The translations under genes and the position numbers were made by a program. Shown here piece after piece: positions 1-6,219 of a stretch of DNA of 17,140 nucleotides. Source of the DNA: JBMNNU01 sp050942695 (GTDB taxonomy: Bacteria; Chloroflexota; UBA6077); NCBI GenBank assembly GCA_050942695.1, contig JBMNNU010000035.1, forward strand, positions 1-17,140. Reading direction: 5' to 3'. Position 1 is the stretch's first letter. Each line of letters opens with the position of its first letter. A model generated the notes under the pieces. It was not told where the DNA came from. It worked only from the letters and a program-made list of their open reading frames with translations, and did no database searches.

Positions 1-191
1 CGTGGCACCTAACCCACTACCGACCTTCTCGCCACCGCCGCGTTGCTAGCAGAATACCACTGTGGCTACCTGTTTTCATTTATCGTGGTGCCCTGCCAAG
101 GGCATGGGCAACTTCGTCTTCGTCTTTTCAGCGCGGTCGCTTCAGCGCCACGCTTTCTTTGGGATGGTCTCACAGGTGGCCTTGCCTGCCC

Positions 192-1706
192 CTACTGGAA
201 GGCTTTTTGCACCTCGTCTTGCAAAATCCCCTCCCTGATCAACTTCGCTACCCGCTCTATATCTTCTGATAGAGGCCGGTCTCTGTCCAGAGTAGGCACC
301 CTCTGCCGGATGGCGGCAACGGCGGCTTCAAGAGGATCTGTACTCCTTAACGGTCTATGCTCCTCTACCCCTTGGGCTGCGCAGAGCAGCTCTACTGCAA
401 CTATCCGCTGGACATTCTCGACTATCGAGCGGAGCTGGACGGCGGAAGTAGCCCCCATGGAGTTGAAATCCTCCATTCCGGCTGAGGTGGGGATAGAGTG
501 GAGGGTAGCAGGCACACCGAGGACTCCGTTTTCCGCACATAGCGCCGCACTAGTGTACTGGGCAACCATGTAGCCAGAGTTCAGACCGGGCTTCCTGGCG
601 AGGAAAGGAGGCAACCCGCTGAAGGCCGAGCTGAGAAGGCGGTAGCTGCGGCGGTCAGAGAAGTTGCCCATCTGAGTCAGCACCATTTTCGCGACGTCCA
701 GTGCGAGGGCGACGGGCTGGCCGTGGAAGTTGCCCCCGGAGAGAATCGTCTCCGACTCGCCGAAGCACAAGGGATTATCGGTGGCCGAGTTCAACTCCCG
801 TTCGATGATGCTGCGAGCGAAGGTGAGGCCTTCCCGTACAGCCCCAAACACCTGGGGTGCGCAGCGCAGGGAGTATGGGTCCTGCACCCTGGGGCAATCG
901 TTTTGGTGGGAGTCCACTATGGAGCTACCCTCAAGCAGTGCGTGGAGATGGGCTGCCGACGCTACCTGGCCGGGGTGAGGGCGAACCGACTGGATGCGGG
1001 GATCTGCGGGCCGCATGGACCCCTTGAAGGCTTCTATACTGAGGGCACAGGCTATCTCGGCGGCCTCCACCAGCCGTTCGGCATCGTGGATCGCCAGCGC
1101 GCCGTAGGCTGCCATGAGTTGCGTGCCGTTGATTAGGGCCAGCCCCTCTTTGGCCTCAAGCGCCAGAGGGGTCAGGCCGGATTTGGCAAGCGCATCCGCT
1201 CCGGGGAGCCGATCGCCCTGGAACTCCGCTTCCCCCAACCCGATCATCACTAGGGCGAGATGGGCTAAAGACGCAAGGTCGCCACTGGCCCCCACGGAGC
1301 CTCGAGAGGGGATAATGGGGTGTACCCGCCGGTTTAGCATCTCCACCAGCAGCCGCACCGTCTCTTCTCTTACACCGGAGAAGCCCTTGGCCAAGGTGTT
1401 CAGGCGGAGCAGCAGAATGGCGCGGCACACCTCGGTGGGCACTGGGTCTCCCACTCCGGCGGCGTGGCTCATCACCAGATTTCGCTGTAGCTCTTGGAGC
1501 TGGTCTTCAGAAATGCGGATAGTGGCCAGAAGCCCGAAGCCGGTGTTTATCCCGTAAACGGGCTCAGGGCCTGCGGCCTTGGCCGCTACCAACTCTCGCG
1601 ATGCGTAGAAGCGCGGTGGCAGCTCCAGCCGAACGGGTGTCTGTTTCCGCGCAGCCTGAACAACCTGTTCAATCGTAAGGTTTTCTCCGTTGGCTACGAT
1701 GTCCAT
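192..1706 (-). CDS. hutH: Histidine ammonia-lyase (MIO-dependent aromatic amino acid lyase family)
   Basis: The 504-residue product matches the usual HAL length (about 510). It would deaminate L-histidine to trans-urocanate in the cytoplasm. The MIO cofactor triad Ala140-Ser141-Gly142 lies in GSVGASGDLASLAHLAL. The catalytic Tyr51 is in VYGINTGFG and His81 in SHAAGVG; this His is the residue that points to histidine rather than Phe/Tyr. NGTQ (from Asn193), QDPYSLRC (275-282), ELNSATDNPL and GNFHGQPVA follow in family order. Near Glu412 the segment reads SAGMEDFNSMG instead of the common NQEDHVSM form, so substrate range is less certain. The start is ATG at 1706 because AAGGAG lies 6 nt upstream; a longer in-frame opening to 1817 is not HAL-like. 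No hutU, hutI or hutG gene is adjacent. The gene is divergent from a TetR regulator, which is its probable controller (inference). Confidence 0.95.
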   Translation of the reverse strand: MDIVANGENLTIEQVVQAARKQTPVRLELPPRFYASRELVAAKAAGPEPVYGINTGFGLLATIRISEDQLQELQRNLVMSHAAGVGDPVPTEVCRAILLLRLNTLAKGFSGVREETVRLLVEMLNRRVHPIIPSRGSVGASGDLASLAHLALVMIGLGEAEFQGDRLPGADALAKSGLTPLALEAKEGLALINGTQLMAAYGALAIHDAERLVEAAEIACALSIEAFKGSMRPADPRIQSVRPHPGQVASAAHLHALLEGSSIVDSHQNDCPRVQDPYSLRCAPQVFGAVREGLTFARSIIERELNSATDNPLCFGESETILSGGNFHGQPVALALDVAKMVLTQMGNFSDRRSYRLLSSAFSGLPPFLARKPGLNSGYMVAQYTSAALCAENGVLGVPATLHSIPTSAGMEDFNSMGATSAVQLRSIVENVQRIVAVELLCAAQGVEEHRPLRSTDPLEAAVAAIRQRVPTLDRDRPLSEDIERVAKLIREGILQDEVQKAFQ

Positions 1707-1724
1707 AGTTGACTCCTTAGACAA

Positions 1725-1740
1725 CTGCGCGAAAGCGCAG
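1725..1740 (-). other. Small hairpin in the hutH 5' leader
   Basis: CTGCGC and GCGCAG form a perfect 6-bp stem with a 4-nt loop. It lies just upstream of the hutH Shine-Dalgarno site and would be transcribed in its leader. It could affect translation or mRNA stability. The structure is seen in the sequence; any role is inference. Confidence 0.35.
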
Positions 1741-1797
1741 CACTGGCGAATCTGCTGGATATCGGTGAGAGCGATTCGCACTCCACACATCCCATCG

Positions 1798-1826
1798 TTG
1801 CACGGTTGTCCCAACACCGATATAAT
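1798..1826 (+). promoter_or_regulatory. Near-consensus sigma-70 promoter for the TetR gene
   Basis: TTGCAC (1798-1803) and a perfect TATAAT (1821-1826) are separated by 17 bp. The predicted transcription start is near 1833, about 65 nt before the TetR start codon. It is the best promoter-like match in the window. No equally good promoter was found for hutH on the other strand. Confidence 0.7.
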
Positions 1827-1842
1827 GCCGCTGCAACAACAA

Positions 1843-1856
1843 ACCGACGCGTCGGT
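1843..1856. promoter_or_regulatory. Perfect 14-bp palindrome, candidate TetR-family operator
   Basis: ACCGACGCGTCGGT is a perfect palindrome immediately downstream of the predicted transcription start of the TetR gene and upstream of its start codon, within the divergent hutH-TetR region. Its length, symmetry and position fit a TetR-family autoregulatory operator. The T-run that follows raises the idea of a terminator, but the palindrome leaves no room for a good loop and there is no plus-strand gene upstream to terminate. Confidence 0.55.
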
Positions 1857-1897
1857 CTATTTTTTTGAGGGTTAGGGGCCGGGCCGGTGGGAGGAAG

Positions 1898-2563
1898 ATG
1901 GTGGAAGAGCGGACGACAGCAGTAGATAGGCAGGCCGAACGGAGGCAGTCTACTCGCCGAAAGATCCTCGACGCCGCTGTGCGGATCTTTGCCGAAAAGG
2001 GCTACCACGATACCGCGGTCGACGATATCGTCCGCGCCTCCAGCACCTCCAAAGGAGCGGTTTACTTTCATTTCCCCAACAAGCAAGGTATATTTCTCGC
2101 TCTGGTGGAGTACCTGGCCGATCAGGTGATCGACCGAATGGAGAGCTCCATAGAATCCGAGAGAGGTGGTATCAGCAAGGTAGATGCCGCATTGCGCACT
2201 GCCTTGGAGTTCTTCGGGTCTCATCAGAACCTGGCCAAGATACTGCTGGTGGAGGTTGTGGGGCTGGGGCATGGCTTTCACCCCAGGTTGCTGCTCCTCC
2301 GGGTCCGTTTCACCTCGTTGATCAAAAAGCATCTGGACAGAGCGGTTGCCGACGGCTCAATACCGCCTCAGGACACGGAGGTAGCCGCTCGGGTATGGCT
2401 GGGAGCTCTAACCGAGCTAGCCGTTCGCTGGCTATATTCCGAGGGCGATGAGCCGTTGGAGAAGCAGCTTCCCGCGCTGCGGGCGTTGCTGCTGCGCTCA
2501 GTAGGATACGAGAAATCAGCTATCAGCAATCAGCCGCCAGCAGGTAGTGCTCAACCAGGCTGA
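1898..2563 (+). CDS. TetR/AcrR-family transcriptional regulator
   Basis: The product is 221 residues, normal for the family. The N-terminal DNA-binding domain (about 20-66) contains TRRKILDAAVRIFAEKGY and a helix-turn-helix ending in the typical SKGAVYFHFPNKQGIF. The remaining helical part is the ligand-binding and dimerisation domain and is not assignable to a ligand. ATG at 1898 follows GGGAGGAAG closely; GTG at 1901 has better spacing and is an alternative, and a TTG at 1865 is unlikely because it lies almost on the operator. It is divergent from hutH, with promoter and palindrome between them, so it probably represses itself and perhaps hutH. The last ~15 residues (SAISNQPPAGSAQPG) are encoded by heptamer repeats and look like a repeat-derived tail replacing the original C terminus. 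Confidence 0.88.
   Translation: MVEERTTAVDRQAERRQSTRRKILDAAVRIFAEKGYHDTAVDDIVRASSTSKGAVYFHFPNKQGIFLALVEYLADQVIDRMESSIESERGGISKVDAALRTALEFFGSHQNLAKILLVEVVGLGHGFHPRLLLLRVRFTSLIKKHLDRAVADGSIPPQDTEVAARVWLGALTELAVRWLYSEGDEPLEKQLPALRALLLRSVGYEKSAISNQPPAGSAQPG
2515..2542 (-). repeat. Heptamer tandem repeat (reverse orientation) in the TetR 3' end
   Basis: On the plus strand four consecutive 7-mers read ATCAGCT, ATCAGCA, ATCAGCC, GCCAGCA. Their reverse complements (AGCTGAT, TGCTGAT, GGCTGAT, TGCTGGC) match the NGCTGAN heptamers found at 3030-3078 and 5342-5369. The array lies inside the last codons of the TetR gene. Confidence 0.75.
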
Positions 2564-2651
2564 TTCTGATACGTTGCTGTAGGCGACTCACGCTGGGAGC
2601 GCGGGACGCTGGCCGCCCGCCCTCGTGCGGGTGAGCTGCCCCAAATGTAGT

Positions 2652-2795
2652 CGCAACCTTATGATCATTGCCGATTAAACCGTACGTATCCGTCGCGGCC
2701 CTAAAGGGCCGGCCTTAACCTCCGGTCCGTAGTTAGCCCGGCCCTTCAGGGCCGCGAATCAACAAGAATATTTTCGCAACGATCATCAGGTTGCG
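2652..2795. repeat. 144-bp nested inverted repeat (MITE-like or structured-RNA element)
   Basis: The outer arms 2652-2671 and 2776-2795 are 20 nt each and pair at 18 of 20 positions. The inner arms 2693-2712 and 2738-2757 pair at 19 of 20 positions. Each inner arm is itself a small palindrome (GGCCC, 3-4 nt, GGGCC). The spacers between outer and inner arms are not complementary. There is no gene here and no T-run, so it is not a simple terminator. It may be a non-autonomous repeat element or a large RNA fold. No copy elsewhere in this window was seen. Confidence 0.75.
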
Positions 2796-2816
2796 CGTAG
2801 CCTCGTGGAGGGCTCA

Positions 2817-2962
2817 CCTCGTGGTTCACCACGAGGCCCGCGCAGGGTGGAGCCTTCGGCTACATCTTAGAGGCGGGTAAGATGCCCGCGCTCCAGTCAG
2901 ACGGCTTCGCTGTCTATCGGAACCGATGTGGTTGTGTAGTAGGCGCTCGTTAACCGCTAACG
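2817..2962. other. String of five hairpins in the gene-free stretch
   Basis: Perfect or near-perfect stems follow each other: 2817-2824/2829-2836 (8 bp, loop TTCA); 2863-2869/2878-2884 (7 bp); 2899-2905/2909-2915 (7 bp with one G-T); 2916-2920/2923-2927 (5 bp); 2948-2952/2958-2962 (5 bp). The first stem sequence CCTCGTGG also occurs at 2801-2808. Together with the nested palindrome this fills most of the 499-bp gap between the TetR gene and ubiD. No credible ORF was found in the gap. Confidence 0.6.
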
Positions 2963-3017
2963 ACAAAAGTAGAAGCTAGATAGACGATGATTATTGTTGA
3001 ACACCAAGTGTGATGGG

Positions 3018-3078
3018 TAGGAGGCTTAAAGCTGAAAGCTGACTGCTGACAGCTACTAACTTATGGCTGATAGCTTTT
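3018..3078 (+). repeat. Displaced Shine-Dalgarno followed by a seven-unit heptamer array over the ubiD start
   Basis: A strong AGGAGG lies at 3018-3023, but the ubiD ATG is at 3063, too far away to use it. From 3030 seven 7-mers follow in register: AGCTGAA, AGCTGAC, TGCTGAC, AGCTACT, AACTTAT, GGCTGAT, AGCTTTT. The array contains the start codon and the first codons of ubiD. Confidence 0.75.
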
Positions 3079-4853
3079 CAGATTTGCAAAGCTATATTAG
3101 ATTTCTGGAACAGCAGGGAGAGCTGAAACGCGTCCGCGTGGAGGTAGACCCGGAGTTGGAGATCACCGAGATAGCCACACGGGTCGTGAGGGAAAAGGGT
3201 CCGGCTCTCCTATTCGAGAGGGTGAAGGGCTCGGATTTTCCATTGGCCATCAATCTATTCGGCTCAGAGCGCCGGATCGAGCTAGCCCTTGGCCGACACC
3301 CTGGGGAGATCGGGCAGTGGTTGCTGAAGCTTGCCGAGAATCTGAATCCCCCAACCGTGAAGGGCATTTGGTCCCAGCGTTCTGCCCTGCTGAAGCTGCT
3401 CAATATGCGAGTGGGCGGAGCCAGAGGAAGAGCGCCATCACAGGAGGTGTCTGAAGAGCCCGACCTCGACCGGCTTCCCGTGCTGAAGTGCTGGCCTCAG
3501 GATGGCGGCCGCTTCTTCACCTTTCCCCTGGTGCTCACCACCGATCCTATCAATGGCCGCCGGAACCTTGGCATCTATCGGATGCAGCTCTTCGAGTCCC
3601 GCACTACCGGGATGCACTGGCAGATCCAGAAGGGCGGGCGGTTCCACTACTGGCAGGCTGAGCGAGCCGGCAAATCCATCCAGGTTGCCGTCGCCCTGGG
3701 CGGCGATCCGGCGTTAATGCTTTCTGCTGCCGTGTCTTTGCCGGAGAACATCGACGAAGTGGCATTTTCGGGGTTGCTCCGCCGTAAACCCTGCCCGTTG
3801 GTTTCGGCTCAGACCCTCGCGATGAAGGTCCCCGCTAACGCTGAGTTCATACTCGAAGGGGTGGTCGAGCCGGAAGAGAGGCGGATGGAAGGCCCCTTTG
3901 GGGACCACTACGGCTACTACTCCCGGCCTGCCCCCTTCCCGGTTTTCCACGTCCAGCGGGTTACTCGCCGTCGTAACGCTGTGTACCCTGCGACGGTCGT
4001 CGGCAGGCCGCCTCAGGAGGACAAGTATATTGGAGATGCTACCCAGGAGATGGTAGGGCCGCTGATGCGATTGCTCAGGCCGGAGCTCGTCTCACTGTGG
4101 GCTTACTACGAGGCGGGATTCCATAACCTGCTGGTGGCATCGGTGCGGGTTCGTTATCGCAAGGAAGCTATTAAGACCGGCCTGGCCTTGCTTAGCGAGA
4201 GCCAGCTTGCGCTGAGCAAATGTGTGATCCTGGTTGACTCCGACGTCAATCCCAGGGACTTCGAAGCTGTGCTGAAGGCGCTGCGGCAGAACTTCGACCC
4301 TGAAAGAGACCTGACCATCATCCCCAGGGCTCCTATCGACACCCTGGATTTTTCCAGCTTCCGAATGCACCTAGGTTCCAAGATGATCATCGACGCCACC
4401 TCGCCTGTTGAGGAAGACCTTTTACCAGAGGAGAACGACGACGGCGGCAGTTGGACCTCCAACGCTCAGCCGATTTTGGAAACCCTGGACCCGCGGATAC
4501 GGCGATGGCAGTTTGTGGGCGGGGTGATGCTGGTGGTAATGGTTACCTCGGGTGGCCGGGAGATATGTGAAAAGCTGTTGCGCTCCGGACTACCGAATGG
4601 GGTGAAGATCGTGGCCATGGTCTCCGACGACCTTGATCTGAATAACCGTGAGGAGTTGCTGTGGGGCATCTTCACGCGGTTCGATCCGGCTCGAGACATT
4701 ACTTTCGCTCACAGTGAGCTCCGCGGGGCGATGCCTATCTATCACGGCCCCATGGGCATAGACGCCACCTTCAAAGACGGCTACCCAGACCCCCTGGTAA
4801 TGCCCGAAGAAGTGAAGATAAAGGTATCTCAACGTTGGAGCGATTACTTCTAA
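3063..4853 (+). CDS. ubiD: UbiD-family prenyl-FMN-dependent decarboxylase (late menaquinone step)
   Basis: This 596-residue protein has the full UbiD layout: an N-terminal domain starting SDLQSYIRFLEQQGEL, the prenyl-FMN binding and catalytic region with Arg173 in NLGIYRMQ and His185 in GMHW, the acidic block AEFILEG (261-266) and EGPFGDHYGYYS (276-287), and the C-terminal HLGSKMIIDAT region. The family non-oxidatively decarboxylates aromatic or alpha,beta-unsaturated acids using prenylated FMN made by UbiX, and a UbiX gene lies three genes downstream. With UbiA and UbiE homologues in the operon, the likely substrate is the prenylated naphthoate of the futalosine menaquinone route rather than 4-hydroxybenzoate (inference). 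The ATG at 3063 lacks a ribosome binding site at normal distance because a heptamer array precedes it; residues 1-6 may be repeat-derived. It is the first gene of the operon. Confidence 0.93.
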   Translation: MADSFSDLQSYIRFLEQQGELKRVRVEVDPELEITEIATRVVREKGPALLFERVKGSDFPLAINLFGSERRIELALGRHPGEIGQWLLKLAENLNPPTVKGIWSQRSALLKLLNMRVGGARGRAPSQEVSEEPDLDRLPVLKCWPQDGGRFFTFPLVLTTDPINGRRNLGIYRMQLFESRTTGMHWQIQKGGRFHYWQAERAGKSIQVAVALGGDPALMLSAAVSLPENIDEVAFSGLLRRKPCPLVSAQTLAMKVPANAEFILEGVVEPEERRMEGPFGDHYGYYSRPAPFPVFHVQRVTRRRNAVYPATVVGRPPQEDKYIGDATQEMVGPLMRLLRPELVSLWAYYEAGFHNLLVASVRVRYRKEAIKTGLALLSESQLALSKCVILVDSDVNPRDFEAVLKALRQNFDPERDLTIIPRAPIDTLDFSSFRMHLGSKMIIDATSPVEEDLLPEENDDGGSWTSNAQPILETLDPRIRRWQFVGGVMLVVMVTSGGREICEKLLRSGLPNGVKIVAMVSDDLDLNNREELLWGIFTRFDPARDITFAHSELRGAMPIYHGPMGIDATFKDGYPDPLVMPEEVKIKVSQRWSDYF

Positions 4854-4886
4854 AAACACGGAGTGACAGAGGTGGGCGGTGTTTGT

Positions 4887-5354
4887 ATGGAAAGAGCGGA
4901 GAGAAACGATCCACCGATTACACCGACTAACACAGATACTAGTGATCTACGCACTCGTGCGATCATTGGTGCGGCGATTGAAACGCATAAGCAACTGGGT
5001 CATGGGTTTTTAGAATCGGTTTATCAGGAGGCATTAGCGCTAGAACTCTCGGCACGGAAAATACCGTTTCAACGTGAGGTGCCTCTTACGCTTTACTACA
5101 AAGGGCAAAGACTCTCCTGCGCTTATAGAGCAGACTTTGTTTGTTTCACCGACATCCTGTTGGAAGTCAAGGCTCTCTCTACAATGGGAGGAAATGAACA
5201 AGCCCAAGTTTTGCACTACTTAAAGGCAACTGGTCTACGCCTAGGGCTGCTAATAAACTTCGGTGCACGCAGTCTGCAGGTCAAACGTTTGGTATTCGAT
5301 CCCCATCTGTGCCCTTCTGTGAAATCTGTGGATAATCAAAAAGCTGACGGCTGA
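4887..5354 (+). CDS. GxxExxY protein (PD-(D/E)XK nuclease-like family)
   Basis: The product is 155 residues from ATG 4887. An in-frame GTG at 4863 would add 8 residues; GAGGTGG upstream supports the ATG only loosely. The family signature GFLESVY is present, followed by RADFVCFTDILLEVKAL, where the Asp and Glu-x-Lys fit a PD-(D/E)XK-type active site (Pfam PDDEXK_3-like). The biological role of GxxExxY proteins is unknown. The gene sits between ubiD and ubiA, where it has no obvious function, and has visibly lower GC and different codon use than its neighbours. Imperfect inverted sequences (4916-4937 and 5316-5337, sharing CACAGAT/ATCTGTG) lie at its two ends inside the ORF. This suggests an inserted unit. 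Confidence 0.85.
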   Translation: MERAERNDPPITPTNTDTSDLRTRAIIGAAIETHKQLGHGFLESVYQEALALELSARKIPFQREVPLTLYYKGQRLSCAYRADFVCFTDILLEVKALSTMGGNEQAQVLHYLKATGLRLGLLINFGARSLQVKRLVFDPHLCPSVKSVDNQKADG

Positions 5355-5369
5355 TAGCTAATTACTGAT
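5342..5369 (+). repeat. Heptamer array immediately before and over the ubiA start
   Basis: Four 7-mers in register, AGCTGAC, GGCTGAT, AGCTAAT, TACTGAT, run through the stop of the GxxExxY gene to the start codon at 5368. The 11-mer GGCTGATAGCT is identical to 3065-3075. No Shine-Dalgarno sequence is visible for ubiA. Confidence 0.75.
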
Positions 5370-6219
5370 GGTTAAACGTCTTTTTTTACTACTCGACGCA
5401 ATCAAATTCGAACACTCAATTTTTGCCCTGCCCTTCGCCTATATCGGGATGGTGATGGCGGCAGGAGGCTTCCCATCTTGGGATAAGATTATCTGGATAA
5501 CGGTTGCTATGGTGGGCGCCAGGACGCTGGCGATGGCAACCAACAGGGTAGCCGATGCGCACTATGATGCCCTCAACCCGCGCACGGCGGGTAGAGCAAT
5601 CCCGAAGGGGGTCCTCTCCCGTTGGGACATGGTGGTCCTGGCCGTAGCAGGGCTTGTTGTGATGTTCTTTGCAGCGTGGCAATTAAATCCCCTCTGCCTC
5701 CAGTTGGCACCCCTGGCTGCTGTGGTGCTGATTGGATATTCCTGGACTAAACGGTTCACCTGGCTCTCTCATGCGGTACTGGGGTTAGCAGATGGGTGCG
5801 CCCCGGCTGGAGGATGGATCGCCGTGACCGGTACAGTAGATCTACCAGCGGTGTTGTTGGGGCTGGCGGTGCTCTTCTGGGTAGGGGGGTTCGACCTGAT
5901 CTACGCCTGCCAAGATGTGGATTTCGATCGTCGCTACCGCCTCCACTCCTTCCCTGCGCGCTTCGGCATCGCGGCAGCGCTACTGGCCTCCTCTTTCGCC
6001 CACGTACTGACCCTTCTGCTGTTGGCGCTGACCGGCCTCGTGCTGGGGCTAGGGTGGCTCTACTGGATCGGCCTTGCCATCTCAGGTGCGCTTTTGATCT
6101 ATGAGCATCGCCTGGTCAAACCCGACGACCTCTCCAAGCTGGGGGTCTCTTTCTTCAACGTCAACGGCTACGTAGCCGTCATCGTTTTTCTGTTTTCTGT
6201 TGGGGGGCTTTATGTTTGA
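5368..6219 (+). CDS. ubiA: UbiA-family polyprenyltransferase (MqnP-like)
   Basis: The product is a 283-residue integral membrane protein with about eight or nine hydrophobic helices. The two Asp-rich motifs that bind Mg-polyprenyl diphosphate are clear: NRVADAHYD followed by ALNPRTAGR (about 59-77), and ACQDVDFDRRYRLHSFP (about 180-196). The opening LLDAIKFEHSIFALPFAYIGM and the NPRTAGRAIPKG stretch are typical of the UbiA subgroup found with futalosine-pathway genes, so the likely acceptor is a dihydroxynaphthoate (family knowledge plus context). The ATG at 5368 lies 13 bp after the preceding stop, has no Shine-Dalgarno, and is part of a heptamer array. The 3' end overlaps the ATG of the UbiX gene by 8 bp, implying translational coupling. 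Confidence 0.92.
   Translation: MVKRLFLLLDAIKFEHSIFALPFAYIGMVMAAGGFPSWDKIIWITVAMVGARTLAMATNRVADAHYDALNPRTAGRAIPKGVLSRWDMVVLAVAGLVVMFFAAWQLNPLCLQLAPLAAVVLIGYSWTKRFTWLSHAVLGLADGCAPAGGWIAVTGTVDLPAVLLGLAVLFWVGGFDLIYACQDVDFDRRYRLHSFPARFGIAAALLASSFAHVLTLLLLALTGLVLGLGWLYWIGLAISGALLIYEHRLVKPDDLSKLGVSFFNVNGYVAVIVFLFSVGGLYV

Noticed and set aside
1..191. Possible gene or terminator downstream of hutH
   Set aside because: No coding frame with support and no stem followed by a T-run on the minus strand was found.
43..1557. Several plus-strand open frames across hutH (for example 43-573, 723-1136, 1114-1557)
   Set aside because: They are antisense to a clear HAL gene, have no recognisable domains and are Ser/Arg/Pro-rich shadows.
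1843..1866. Palindrome plus T-run as an intrinsic terminator
   Set aside because: The palindrome has no loop bases, and no plus-strand gene lies upstream; operator is the better reading.
1694..2332. Minus-strand 212-codon open frame across the TetR gene
   Set aside because: It is antisense to a clear TetR regulator, overlaps the promoter region and shows no family features.
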